Shown here: positions 7,796 through 16,150 of the stretch, piece by piece
How the letters are laid out: each line of letters opens with the position of its first letter
Position numbering within the stretch: position 1 is the stretch's first letter
Notes under the pieces: generated by a model
Told to the model about the DNA's origin: nothing
The model's database searches: none
The model's input: the letters and a program-made list of their open reading frames with translations, nothing else
Made by a program: the position numbers and the translations under genes
Origin: [Clostridium] aerotolerans DSM 5434
GTDB taxonomy: Bacteria > Bacillota > Clostridia > Lachnospirales > Lachnospiraceae
Assembly: GCF_000687555.1 (NCBI RefSeq)
Contig: NZ_JHWJ01000003.1
Span: 1 to 64,000, forward strand
DNA length: 64,000 nucleotides
Direction of reading: 5' to 3'

Positions 7796-8522
7796 CTCTG
7801 ATTTCCTCCTCAGTATCTTCATGATGCTGCTCCTCTATCTTAAATATTTTTCCATCTACAATGTGGAATTGTCTGTCTGCAAATTTTGCTATGTAATTAT
7901 CATGAGTAACCATAATAAGGGTCTGATTCTGTTCCCGTACTATCTTTTGCATGAGTCCAAGAATCTCCTTTGTTGTCTTGGAATCCAGGTTTCCAGTAGG
8001 CTCATCTGCAAAGATGATCTTCGGATCCATGGCAAGTGCCCTGGCAATGCCGACACGCTGTTGCTGTCCTCCGGACATCTCATTTGCCATATGCTTCTTC
8101 TGCTTTTCAAGCCCCACCAGTTTTATATATTTTAAAGCCCTTTCGTTTCTGATCTTCTTTGGAATCCCCCGAAAGGAAAGGGGAAGGGCAACATTCTCTG
8201 TTGCATTCATAGTTTTAATCAGATTATAAGACTGAAAGATAAATCCAACATGCTTTCTTCGAAATGCAACCAGCTTATTCTCCGAAAGCTTTTCAATGTG
8301 ATTCCCACCGATGACAATCTCTCCCTTAGAGGGCTTTTCAAGTCCTGCCATCATATTAAGAAGAGTGGATTTGCCAGAACCAGATGGGCCAACGATGGCA
8401 CAAAACTCACCTTTATATATCGTAAAATCGACACCGTTCAGCGCATAAACCTTGGTATCTCCTACCTTATACACCTTGTATAAATTTTTCACTTCAATCA
8501 TAGGTGTCTTATTTTCAGCCAA
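7782..8522 (-). CDS. ABC transporter ATP-binding protein, MacB/LolD type
   Basis: About 246 residues with a complete nucleotide-binding domain: Walker A GPSGSGKST, Q-loop FIFQSYNL, signature MSGGQQQRVGIARA, Walker B IIFADEPTGN and H-loop MVTHD. The sequence belongs to the LolD/MacB/FtsE-like class that pairs with FtsX permeases. A frame from 8564 exists, but that ATG overlaps the -10 box TATAAT. A TTG start at 8522 (MAENKTPMIEV) has AGGAGG 8 nt upstream and is preferred. It is the first gene of an ATPase-exported protein-permease operon; its 3' end overlaps the next start by 14 nt. Confidence 0.88.
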   Translation of the reverse strand: MAENKTPMIEVKNLYKVYKVGDTKVYALNGVDFTIYKGEFCAIVGPSGSGKSTLLNMMAGLEKPSKGEIVIGGNHIEKLSENKLVAFRRKHVGFIFQSYNLIKTMNATENVALPLSFRGIPKKIRNERALKYIKLVGLEKQKKHMANEMSGGQQQRVGIARALAMDPKIIFADEPTGNLDSKTTKEILGLMQKIVREQNQTLIMVTHDNYIAKFADRQFHIVDGKIFKIEEQHHEDTEEEIRDEEV

Positions 8523-8555
8523 TACAGTTACCTCCTGACTTTCTTTTGCATACAC

Positions 8556-8561
8556 ATTATA
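8556..8561 (-). promoter_or_regulatory. -10 element of the ABC operon promoter
   Basis: A consensus TATAAT on the minus strand lies 34 nt upstream of the TTG start. No strong -35 is visible, so an activator may be needed. Confidence 0.5.
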
Positions 8562-8687
8562 CAATAAATAACCATTTTGGGTCTTACTGTATTTTCTTAA
8601 TCTTCCTTACATATTCCTTACACCATAATTGGAAAAATCTTCAAGAATTCGACTAAAAAAGATTATACCATAAATCGAAAAAAAGTG

Positions 8688-8716
8688 TGGAAATATTCCA
8701 ATGAATACTATATAAT
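8688..8716 (+). promoter_or_regulatory. pyrBI promoter with overlapping dyad
   Basis: TATAAT at 8711-8716 lies ~46 nt before pyrB. The -35 (TGGAAA, 17-nt spacing) is weak and lies inside a short dyad, TGGAA-ATA-TTCCA (8688-8700), which could be a regulator site. No long attenuator leader or PyrR binding loop is evident. Confidence 0.55.
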
Positions 8717-8761
8717 GGGATAGAATTTGAAACCATAACTCAGTGGATAAAGGAGATTCTT

Positions 8762-9685
8762 ATGAGACATTTACTTAACCCGTTAGATTTTAGTGTGGAA
8801 GAAACCGGACAACTTTTAGATCTGGCAAAAGACATCGAAGATAATCTTCCAAAATATTCCCACGTATGCGATGGAAAAAAATTAGCCACATTATTTTATG
8901 AGCCAAGTACAAGAACCCGTTTAAGTTTCGAAGCTGCTATGCTGAATCTGGGGGGTAGTGTACTGGGCTTTTCTTCTGCTGATTCCAGTTCTGCCGCAAA
9001 AGGCGAGAGTGTTTCCGATACCATTCGAGTCATCTCCTGTTACGCAGATATCTGTGCCATGAGACATCCAAAGGAAGGTGCTCCCTTAGTGGCAGCCACA
9101 CATTCCGGAATACCTGTGATTAACGCCGGAGACGGTGGCCATCAGCATCCCACTCAAACACTTACCGATCTGCTTTCCATTCGCTCTTTAAAGGGCCGCC
9201 TTCATGATTTAACCATTGGGCTTTGCGGTGATCTTAAATTTGGCCGTACCGTCCACTCTCTCATCAACGCTCTGGTTCGATATGAGAACATCAAATTTAT
9301 CTTAATTTCTCCCCCAGAACTTCGTGTACCTGAATACATCCGGGAAGATGTGCTTCGGGCCAACAACATTGAATTTATGGAAATGGACAGCCTTGACGAT
9401 GCCATGCCTGACCTTGACATTCTCTACATGACCCGTGTCCAGAAGGAACGTTTCTTTAATGAAGAGGACTACATTCGTTTAAAAGACTGCTATATCCTGG
9501 ACAAGAAAAAAATGAAGCTGGCAAAAGAAGATATGTATGTTCTTCACCCCCTTCCCAGAGTCAATGAAATCTCTGTGGAAATAGATGAGGATCCAAGAGC
9601 CGCTTATTTCAAACAGGCGCAGTACGGCGTATACGTGCGAATGGCTCTGATTATGACTTTACTGGAGGTAGAAAAATCATGTTAA
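8762..9685 (+). CDS. pyrB: Aspartate carbamoyltransferase catalytic subunit
   Basis: 307 residues, normal length. It joins carbamoyl phosphate to L-aspartate in the first committed step of UMP synthesis. The phosphate-binding loop FYEPSTRTR (residues 46-54) and the HPTQTLTDL motif (129-137) are intact, as is [10 protein letters not shown] near the C-terminus. AAAGGAG precedes the ATG. The stop overlaps the start of pyrI by 7 nt, so the two subunits are coupled, forming an E. coli-like class B holoenzyme with a regulatory chain rather than the B. subtilis trimer alone. Confidence 0.97.
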   Translation: MRHLLNPLDFSVEETGQLLDLAKDIEDNLPKYSHVCDGKKLATLFYEPSTRTRLSFEAAMLNLGGSVLGFSSADSSSAAKGESVSDTIRVISCYADICAMRHPKEGAPLVAATHSGIPVINAGDGGHQHPTQTLTDLLSIRSLKGRLHDLTIGLCGDLKFGRTVHSLINALVRYENIKFILISPPELRVPEYIREDVLRANNIEFMEMDSLDDAMPDLDILYMTRVQKERFFNEEDYIRLKDCYILDKKKMKLAKEDMYVLHPLPRVNEISVEIDEDPRAAYFKQAQYGVYVRMALIMTLLEVEKSC

Positions 9686-10104
9686 ATATCAGCGGATTAA
9701 AAGAAGGAATTGTACTGGATCATATTGAAGCCGGGAAAAGTCTGGAGATTTACTATCATCTGGGTCTGGACAAGCTGGACTGCCAGGTAGCCATTATAAA
9801 GAACGCCAAGAGCAATAAGATGGGCAAAAAAGATATTATTAAAATAGAAGGCGGATTAAACCATATTGATTTAGATATCCTTGGATACATTGATCATAAT
9901 ATTACCGTCAACATTATCCGGGATAACCAGATCGCTGAAAAGAAATCTTTAAGCCTGCCTCAAAAAATCACCAATGTAATACCATGCAAGAATCCTCGTT
10001 GTATTACTTCAATCGAACAGGGACTGCCTCAAATTTTCTATCTTGCTGATGAAGGGAAAGAAACGTATCGATGCATGTACTGTGAAGAAAAATATACAAA
10101 ATAA
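9679..10104 (+). CDS. pyrI: Aspartate carbamoyltransferase regulatory subunit
   Basis: 141 residues. An N-terminal allosteric domain precedes a C-terminal zinc domain with four cysteines (C103, C108, C132, C135), as needed for contact with PyrB. Nucleotide effectors (CTP/ATP) are expected from the family. It is shorter at the N-terminus than E. coli PyrI (~153 aa). The start overlaps pyrB, with AGGTAGAAAA just upstream. Confidence 0.95.
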   Translation: MLNISGLKEGIVLDHIEAGKSLEIYYHLGLDKLDCQVAIIKNAKSNKMGKKDIIKIEGGLNHIDLDILGYIDHNITVNIIRDNQIAEKKSLSLPQKITNVIPCKNPRCITSIEQGLPQIFYLADEGKETYRCMYCEEKYTK

Positions 10105-10110
10105 ATAATA

Positions 10111-10162
10111 CCCCCGGAGAGCATCTGATATTTAAGGTGCTTTGCCGGGGGCTTGCTTTTTA
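10111..10162 (+). terminator. pyrBI terminator
   Basis: CCCCCGG...CCGGGGG arms with an inner GCATC/GGTGC stem, followed by a T-rich run, start 7 nt after the pyrI stop. Confidence 0.85.
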
Positions 10163-10178
10163 TAACATATCTTCTTAT

Positions 10179-10697
10179 TTAATCCAGCTTTTTCAAAAGA
10201 ATATCTCTTATGTAACCACCGTATTTTTCTTTTGTCATAACGACCTCATAGCCCTGGCGGACTGCATTGGACTTGCTGTAGATGTTATCCGGGTGAATGG
10301 TGCACATGAGATAACGGAACCCTCGTATAACCAGTTCCTTCTGCGCCTCCTGCATGAGGGAGTATTGAAGCCCATATCCACGGTATTTGGGAAGAACCGC
10401 TACAGACTCCATATGAGCCACGGTTTCCAGTTCCTCTTTTGGCAGATCGATATCATGGCCAAGATTCTCTTCCCCCATTCCATGCATAGCTGCAATTAAT
10501 ACTCCAGCCACAGCTCCCGTACTTCTTTCCACAGCCTTATAGGCGATCCCTTTTTCTTCCTGAAGCAGACGCCGGATGCTTTCCCAGTCATCTGCAACGA
10601 ACCACTCTTTTCTTTCTATCTCCCGAAAAGAAGATTCGATGATTTCAGCCAGAACCTGGGACTCATTTAGATAAGCCCTTTCAATAGAAAATTCCAT
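10179..10697 (-). CDS. GNAT-family N-acetyltransferase
   Basis: 172 residues with the GNAT fold. Motif A is VAVLPKYRGYGLQYSLM (~98-114), with the R/Q-x-x-G-x-G/A-type acetyl-CoA loop, followed by a C-terminal SNAVRQGYEVV segment typical of motif B. It probably transfers an acetyl group from acetyl-CoA to an amine; the acceptor cannot be deduced. It follows the exonuclease gene by 30 nt on the same strand and may be co-transcribed with it. The pyrI terminator lies at its 3' side. Confidence 0.8.
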   Translation of the reverse strand: MEFSIERAYLNESQVLAEIIESSFREIERKEWFVADDWESIRRLLQEEKGIAYKAVERSTGAVAGVLIAAMHGMGEENLGHDIDLPKEELETVAHMESVAVLPKYRGYGLQYSLMQEAQKELVIRGFRYLMCTIHPDNIYSKSNAVRQGYEVVMTKEKYGGYIRDILLKKLD

Positions 10698-10727
10698 TCA
10701 TCATACCTTTCCAAAACCAAACCCCGA

Positions 10728-11396
10728 CTATACGTTTCTTGTAAAGCGGCAGCTTGGATAATTGGTACAGCCATAGAAATCTCCAAATCTTCCGCTTCGC
10801 CGTCTTAATTCGCCACCGCACTGTGGACAGATTTCTACTGTGGTCTCTTTTACAAGCTTTCCCATTTGTTCATAGCACTGCTGATTCATGACGCAGTCAT
10901 TTAACGCCCGATGGGCTCCCTTAGTTTCAATCCGGAAATATTCCGAGATATCCACCAATCGGTATCTCCTTAACATGGGAAGACATTCCCTGGCCATATG
11001 TAACGTATCGATATAATCGTTGGGAACCTCTTTTTCAAGGAGTTCCTCTGCTGCCCGGTAAATAAACGGAAGGTCAAAGGACTGGATGTTATGTCCTACT
11101 AAAATCTCCCCTTCAATAAATGAAAGGAAATTGGGAAGCACCTCTGTAAGCCCCGGCGCATCCTTTACCATATCATCTGTAATCCCGTTTACATTCGTCG
11201 CCCCCGCCGGTATATGGGTACCAGGATTTATAAGGGCAGTAAATTCCTCCACTGGATTATGATCTCTTACCTTGATTGCTGATATTTCTATAATAGAATC
11301 TTCTTGCGCGCTGATTCCAGTGGTCTCCAAGTCAAAGACCACGTAGTCTTTTGCATACTGGTTCAAACGTCTGCCTGTTATCTGTCTGACAGCCAT
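10728..11396 (-). CDS. DEDDh 3'-5' exonuclease with a topoisomerase-type C4 zinc finger
   Basis: 222 residues. The N-terminal DnaQ-like exonuclease has ExoI FDLETTG (D22, E24), ExoII HNIQSFDLPF and ExoIII HRALNDC, giving a complete DEDDh set. The C-terminal ~35 residues hold CPQCG...YGCTNYPSC, the four-cysteine zinc finger otherwise found at the C-terminus of DNA topoisomerase I (zf-C4_Topoisom), a single-strand DNA binder. It therefore probably trims single-stranded 3' ends in repair or acts as a proofreading-like accessory nuclease. The start is preceded by GGAGGAAACT. Neighbours give no further clue. Confidence 0.85.
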   Translation of the reverse strand: MAVRQITGRRLNQYAKDYVVFDLETTGISAQEDSIIEISAIKVRDHNPVEEFTALINPGTHIPAGATNVNGITDDMVKDAPGLTEVLPNFLSFIEGEILVGHNIQSFDLPFIYRAAEELLEKEVPNDYIDTLHMARECLPMLRRYRLVDISEYFRIETKGAHRALNDCVMNQQCYEQMGKLVKETTVEICPQCGGELRRRSGRFGDFYGCTNYPSCRFTRNV

Positions 11397-11521
11397 AGTT
11401 TCCTCCGTTCTGTATAAATATGTATCTATGGTCTATGTAACGCTTCTATTATAACGTCACTCCTGTCTTTCATCAAGCTTCCAGGCAAAAATCTTTCTTT
11501 ATGAATAAAGTTAATCAATTA

Positions 11522-12493
11522 TTATATCTTCCTATTATGTTCCGCATGAAATACTGGCTTTCCCTCATTCCAGCCAACTTCCATTAAATAAGTATGACGG
11601 TTGGGATCATAAAGGGGGTCACCTGTAATCTCATCGTACTGTCTGGCATGATAAACCATAATATCTCTGATTCCATCTTCATCCTTTACAAAGGAATTGT
11701 GGCCCGGTCCAAAGATTCCATTTTCTCTATCCGTTTGAAATACCGGCATCCGCTCCTTTTTCCAAGCATTTTTATCCATGAGATCTTCATCGGCATCAAT
11801 GCTCAGCATTCCCATGCAATAACATTCTCCGGTGGCACTTGCGGAGTACGTAATATAAATCTTATCCTCATGCTTTAACACTCCAGGCCCTTCATTGACC
11901 CAAAAGCCTACTCTCTCCCAGTCGTAATCAGGGGCGGACAAGGTCACCTGCTCCGTAGACAGCTTACACGGCGACTCCATTCCGGCAATATAGAGATTTG
12001 ATATCTTTTTCCCTGAACTGACCTTTTCCGCCCAGACACAGTACCAGGCACCCTTGTGTTCGAATACCGTCATATCAAGGGAAAAGTCCCGGAAGGTATA
12101 TTCATCAAAGGGCTCCATCATCCCAAGCTCCTTCCACGCTCCGGTTATGGGATCCTCATCCAGGCATTCCAGCACATAAGGACGGATTTCCCAGATGTTT
12201 TCTGCTTCCCCTGCCGCAAAATAAATATACCAGCCTCCATTGATATAATGAATCTCAGGTGCCCAGATATGTGCTCCCATGATTCCCTTTTTGTGCTTTT
12301 CCCAGACCGTAATCTCCCTTTCGTCCTTCAGACCTAACAAAGTACTGGAACGGCGCAGTATAATTCTGTCGTACTCAGGGACGGAAGCAGTAAAATAACA
12401 GGTGCCATCCACATGGCGGTATATGTAAGGGTCTGCCCGATTACGTATAAACGGTTCATTATAGGGGGTCTTTCTGTAATTATTTTTGTCCAT
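11522..12493 (-). CDS. Glycoside hydrolase family 43 enzyme
   Basis: 323 residues without signal peptide, so cytoplasmic. The five-bladed propeller signatures of GH43 are seen: NRADPYIYRH (catalytic-base Asp in ADP, ~residue 20), HIWAPEIHYINGGWYIYFAA with the WAPE motif, RDFSLDMTVF (pKa-modulating Asp) and VNEGPGVLKH (general-acid Glu). The family removes arabinofuranosyl or xylosyl residues. It is the last gene behind two permease genes and a binding protein gene under LacI control, so it most likely hydrolyses an imported arabino- or xylo-oligosaccharide. Confidence 0.85.
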   Translation of the reverse strand: MDKNNYRKTPYNEPFIRNRADPYIYRHVDGTCYFTASVPEYDRIILRRSSTLLGLKDEREITVWEKHKKGIMGAHIWAPEIHYINGGWYIYFAAGEAENIWEIRPYVLECLDEDPITGAWKELGMMEPFDEYTFRDFSLDMTVFEHKGAWYCVWAEKVSSGKKISNLYIAGMESPCKLSTEQVTLSAPDYDWERVGFWVNEGPGVLKHEDKIYITYSASATGECYCMGMLSIDADEDLMDKNAWKKERMPVFQTDRENGIFGPGHNSFVKDEDGIRDIMVYHARQYDEITGDPLYDPNRHTYLMEVGWNEGKPVFHAEHNRKI

Positions 12494-12505
12494 TTAAAAT
12501 TACCT

Positions 12506-13375
12506 TTATCCTTTCACAGCTCCTGCCATCATTCCTTCTATAAAGTATTTCTGGAATGCCACAAAGAGTATAAATATTGGTATTACGGAAAATACAGAGC
12601 CAACCACCAGAAGGCTGTAGTTATCTCCATATGGGTTAATGAGTGTATTAAGTCCTAAGGTCAAAGGATACTTTTCGGAAGAGCGAATCACCAAAAGCGG
12701 CCACAGATAATTATTCCAGGCATTCATTCCATTTAAGATTGCCATAGCAGAAAAGGCAGGCTTCATAAGTGGGATGATCAGCCGGAAAAAGATTCCGTAC
12801 TCCGTAGCTCCATCGATTCTTCCGGCTTCCAAAAGAGACTGAGGAATGCTGACCAGATACTGACGGAAGAAGAAAATAGTCGAGGCATGGGCAACGAATG
12901 GAAGGACCACGGCTGTAAAGCTATCCATCATCTTCCAGGCAGACATCTGCTTATACAGTGGAAGCATTACTACCTCCAGAGGAATGGAAAGAATCAACAG
13001 TACAAGGAGAAACAAGAACTTTTTCCCCTTAAACTCGTAAGCAGCAAAACCATAGCCTACAAAGGCACTGATGATCAGAGTACTTAAAACGGTTATTACC
13101 GTAAGGCAAATGCTGTTAAAAAACCATTTCCAGTATTCATGCTGTCCGGTAAACAATAGAACGTAATTATCCAGATTCATTCTGGAAACATTGATATCCA
13201 GATTAAGTCCATACTGCAAAAGATCACCGCCCGGCTTAAAGCTGGCTACAAACATCACCCAGATGGGGAGAGTAATAAGAAGAGCCAGAATGGAAAACAA
13301 AATGATAAGAGCTACGGAAGCATAACGTTTCCGTTCCCTGCTGCTATGTACTTTTTCACTGCCTTGTTTGTTCAT
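12506..13375 (-). CDS. Sugar ABC transporter permease, MalG/AraQ type
   Basis: About 289 residues, six predicted membrane segments. The conserved cytoplasmic EAA loop is LLEAGRIDGATEYGIFFRLIIPLMKP (seen around residues 185-210), the contact with the ATPase. The ATG at 13375 is used because AGGGGAGAG lies 6 nt upstream and the upstream permease stops just one base before it. No ATPase gene is present, so a shared MsmK/UgpC-type ATPase encoded elsewhere is expected. Confidence 0.92.
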   Translation of the reverse strand: MNKQGSEKVHSSRERKRYASVALIILFSILALLITLPIWVMFVASFKPGGDLLQYGLNLDINVSRMNLDNYVLLFTGQHEYWKWFFNSICLTVITVLSTLIISAFVGYGFAAYEFKGKKFLFLLVLLILSIPLEVVMLPLYKQMSAWKMMDSFTAVVLPFVAHASTIFFFRQYLVSIPQSLLEAGRIDGATEYGIFFRLIIPLMKPAFSAMAILNGMNAWNNYLWPLLVIRSSEKYPLTLGLNTLINPYGDNYSLLVVGSVFSVIPIFILFVAFQKYFIEGMMAGAVKG

Positions 13376-13376
13376 A

Positions 13377-14261
13377 TCATTCTCTCCCCTCTTCAAAGGT
13401 TCCCGTAATCTTTAACTGTAGGATATTGACCGCCATAACAACGAACAGAAGAATGAAGCCTACTGCACAGGCATAGCCTAAAGCCCTTTTCTCCACTCCC
13501 TGACGGTAGAGATAACCAACAATCGTCAGTCCTATGTTATTGGGAGAGTTGTTGCCCTTAAACAACATGTTGCTCTCAATAAACATAGATAAGCCTGCGT
13601 AAATGCTGATAGTAAGTACATAAACCGTAGTTGGTTTCACCAGAGGCATGGATATTTTTTTAAACTGCTGCCACTTGGAAGCGCCGTCAATGGAGGCTGC
13701 TTCATATAATTCAGAAGGAATGCTTTGAAGACCGGCAAGAAAATAAAGAATATTTACCCCAGTCCATCTCCAGCATGCCAGTAAAAGTAAGGCAAAGAAA
13801 CTGGTACCCGCTCCTTTGAGCCACTTAATGGGACCTACTCCGAAATATCCCAGGATCTGGTTAAATAGCGAGGTAGAAGCTTCCCCATACATCAGCCGGA
13901 AAATAGTACCAGCCACCACCACCGAGGTCAAAGCCGGAATGAAGTAGATGGATTTGAATATGTCTGCTTTTTTCATCAGCTTACTATTGAGCAATGAAGC
14001 AAATAATAAGGGAAATGGAATGAGAAGAAGCAAGGTTCCCACCATATATTTAAAGCTGTTCCATAATGCTTTTAAAAATATGGTATCCGTAAGAAGCCTG
14101 GAATAATTGTCAAACCCAACCCATTGCTCTTTCAGCACATCCTGAAAGCTTAAAAGCACGCCGTTACATATGGGCACCAGCCAGAACAGCAGCACAGTAA
14201 TCACAAAAGGACAAATAAACACATAGGGAGCTATTTTTTTAGAATAAAAAAATTTTTTCAT
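13377..14261 (-). CDS. Sugar ABC transporter permease, MalF/UgpA type
   Basis: 294 residues, six predicted membrane helices. The EAA loop is ELYEAASIDGASKWQQFKKI (~185-204). Partner of the adjacent MalG-type permease and the lipoprotein upstream. The start codon at 14261 has a GGGGTAAG-like site. Genes are spaced one base apart at the 3' end, indicating a tight operon. Confidence 0.92.
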   Translation of the reverse strand: MKKFFYSKKIAPYVFICPFVITVLLFWLVPICNGVLLSFQDVLKEQWVGFDNYSRLLTDTIFLKALWNSFKYMVGTLLLLIPFPLLFASLLNSKLMKKADIFKSIYFIPALTSVVVAGTIFRLMYGEASTSLFNQILGYFGVGPIKWLKGAGTSFFALLLLACWRWTGVNILYFLAGLQSIPSELYEAASIDGASKWQQFKKISMPLVKPTTVYVLTISIYAGLSMFIESNMLFKGNNSPNNIGLTIVGYLYRQGVEKRALGYACAVGFILLFVVMAVNILQLKITGTFEEGRE

Positions 14262-14297
14262 TTATCTTACCCCATTTTTCGTTGGACAAAAGTAACA

Positions 14298-14329
14298 GGC
14301 TGCGAAAAGGCACTTGACCACCCGCAGCC
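14298..14329 (-). terminator. Hairpin after the sugar-binding protein gene
   Basis: GGCTGCG...CGCAGCC stem between the binding-protein stop and the permease, with a short TTTT shortly after. Such hairpins often lower expression of the permeases relative to the binding protein, by partial termination or mRNA end protection. Confidence 0.5.
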
Positions 14330-14340
14330 CGGCTTTGTTA

Positions 14341-15714
14341 TCACTTTTCTTTGAATTCATTGCTAAGAGTCTGTTGTGACTGCAGAAGGGCTTCCTTCAC
14401 ATCCATACCGTCTTCAAAAATGCTGTTTAAAGTGACATTGCAGAATTCGTTATTAATGGATGGATACTTTTCATCCGTATAAGCCTGCAGGATTCCTATG
14501 CTGTCCTTTGTTTTTAAAAGTGTATCAAATGGATAATTTGTAAAGTACTGAATGAATTTGTTATCAGGATTCTGTGTCAGGGAGGTGTCATTCCATACAG
14601 ACGTATTAACAGGGTCAAAGCCTAACACATTCCAGACTTCTTTGTTGGATTCTTCGGAAAGCTTGATAAAAGCCATAACCTCCGCAGCAAGCTGGGCGTT
14701 CTTTCCGCTCTTAATAATTGCAGTACCAGTTCCGCCGCCGCCAATTGTGGCAACCTCACCATCGTTCTCATTAAAGACAGGTACCGGTGCAATGGCTACC
14801 TGCTTCTTGATATCAGTCATGTAATTTACAAATCTTGATGTCTGCCAGAAAGGCATGATCTGAACCGCATAATCTCCGGAATTGTAGAGAGGATATGCCT
14901 CTTCATTATCCGGCTGTCCTCCTGGAATTGTTGCAAATGCTCCCGTTTCCTGCATTCCTTTTATGTATTCCAATACTTCTTCCATTTCTTTGCTCGCGAT
15001 ATTAAGCTTTCCATCCTTATCAATGTAATCCCCACCCTTTTGGGCCAGCATCAGATTGACCATCCACTGGGCAGAAGTCTCGACACAGGAGAAGTATTTC
15101 CCGGTGGCTTCATGGTATTTTACACCAGCTTCCTTAAACTGATCCCAGGTCTTAATATCCTTATAGTTAATGCCTGCATCATTAAGCAGTTTTTCATTGT
15201 AAAATGCTACGGTAGTCCCAACGTGGGTTGGCAGGCCATATTCTTTTCCGTCCTTGGAGTAAATGTCTAATCGGGACTTAACAATTTTGTCCTTATAAGG
15301 TGCAATCACATCATTCAGCTCCATAAGTCCTATTTTTCCAACCATATATGCCGGGAACTTTCCAAGCTCGATATCCACAATATCAGGAGCCCCTTCCCCT
15401 GATTCCAGTGCAAGAGACAATTTATTATGCATGTCATCATAAGGCATATTGCTTAAAACCAGCTTCACCTTTTTATCTGGATGAGCTTCATTCCACTTCT
15501 CTGCCATTGAGACATAGAAATCCTGATGAAGTTCAATAAACGTCCATACATTTAATGTGGTTACGTTATCTCCCCCTACTTCCATGGCTTTTTTTCCTGC
15601 TGATGAAACTCCTTTTTCCGTAGATGCGGAATTCCCTGTCGCAGAACTGCAACCTGCAATCGTAGACGCTGCCAATACTGCACATAACAATGCTGCTAAT
15701 CCCCGTTTTTTCAT
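14341..15714 (-). CDS. Extracellular sugar-binding lipoprotein (family 1 ABC solute-binding protein)
   Basis: 457 residues. A lipoprotein signal, LAASTIAGCSS, has the acylated Cys at ~22. The mature protein shows family 1 features, including NEKLLNDAGINYKDIKTWDQFKEA (seen ~173-196) and the GGGGTGTAIIKSGKN segment. It should capture an oligosaccharide outside the cell for the two permeases downstream. AGGAGG precedes the ATG. Two LacI-type operators lie in its 5' region. The GH43 gene at the operon end hints at an arabinose- or xylose-containing ligand. Confidence 0.93.
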   Translation of the reverse strand: MKKRGLAALLCAVLAASTIAGCSSATGNSASTEKGVSSAGKKAMEVGGDNVTTLNVWTFIELHQDFYVSMAEKWNEAHPDKKVKLVLSNMPYDDMHNKLSLALESGEGAPDIVDIELGKFPAYMVGKIGLMELNDVIAPYKDKIVKSRLDIYSKDGKEYGLPTHVGTTVAFYNEKLLNDAGINYKDIKTWDQFKEAGVKYHEATGKYFSCVETSAQWMVNLMLAQKGGDYIDKDGKLNIASKEMEEVLEYIKGMQETGAFATIPGGQPDNEEAYPLYNSGDYAVQIMPFWQTSRFVNYMTDIKKQVAIAPVPVFNENDGEVATIGGGGTGTAIIKSGKNAQLAAEVMAFIKLSEESNKEVWNVLGFDPVNTSVWNDTSLTQNPDNKFIQYFTNYPFDTLLKTKDSIGILQAYTDEKYPSINNEFCNVTLNSIFEDGMDVKEALLQSQQTLSNEFKEK

Positions 15715-15830
15715 TACGAATCCTCCTTTTCGTGATCCTGCTTCTTTCTAAACAATCTTTCCCTCCGCATTCATCATCATTTCAAGGTATACCGCTCTTT
15801 TTTTCTTCATCTCTTTTCCGCTTTTTAAGC

Positions 15831-15848
15831 ATATTAAACGTTTAATAT
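15831..15848. promoter_or_regulatory. LacI-family operator 1 (perfect 18-bp palindrome)
   Basis: ATATTAAACGTTTAATAT, ~120 nt upstream of the binding-protein gene and overlapping a possible TATATT -10 box. The central AACGTT is the hallmark of LacI/CcpA-type sites. Confidence 0.8.
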
Positions 15849-15984
15849 AGTTAGTGAAAATTATTGGCTATTCATAAATATAGCCACTTTAAATGCTTAT
15901 AGAAAGATGTTCTTTCTGGATATATTTGCATATTATCACATACCATTTATTCTGTAAAGTATTTTTGCATAATTAAATCAAATT

Positions 15985-15998
15985 ATTAATCGTTTAAT
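15985..15998. promoter_or_regulatory. LacI-family operator 2
   Basis: ATTAATCGTTTAAT, matching operator 1 in 13 of its central 14 bases, 137 nt further upstream. Two sites spaced this way allow looping by a tetrameric repressor. The remaining 15715-16090 region is AT-rich leader with no other gene. Confidence 0.65.
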
Positions 15999-16096
15999 TA
16001 TGTAATATTTGCTATATTTTCATGTCTAATTCTGTTGATTTATTACCTTTATTGGGCTTCTTTCGTCGAACTCAGGATAGCAAGTCTCATTTCGGC

Positions 16097-16140
16097 AAAA
16101 AAATAAAACGTTTCAATTGCAGATTTTTGCAAGAAACGTT
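16097..16140 (-). terminator. lacI-family gene terminator
   Basis: The minus strand reads AACGTTTCTTGCA, a short loop, TGCAATTGAAACGTT, then TTATTTTTTT, 11 nt after the stop. The stem itself contains AACGTT, so it could also resemble an operator, but the U tract marks it as a terminator. Confidence 0.85.
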
Positions 16141-16150
16141 CTATCTTTTA

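Noticed and set aside
16107-16140. AACGTT palindromes as a further LacI operator
   Set aside because: They form the two arms of the lacI terminator hairpin, followed by a T run.
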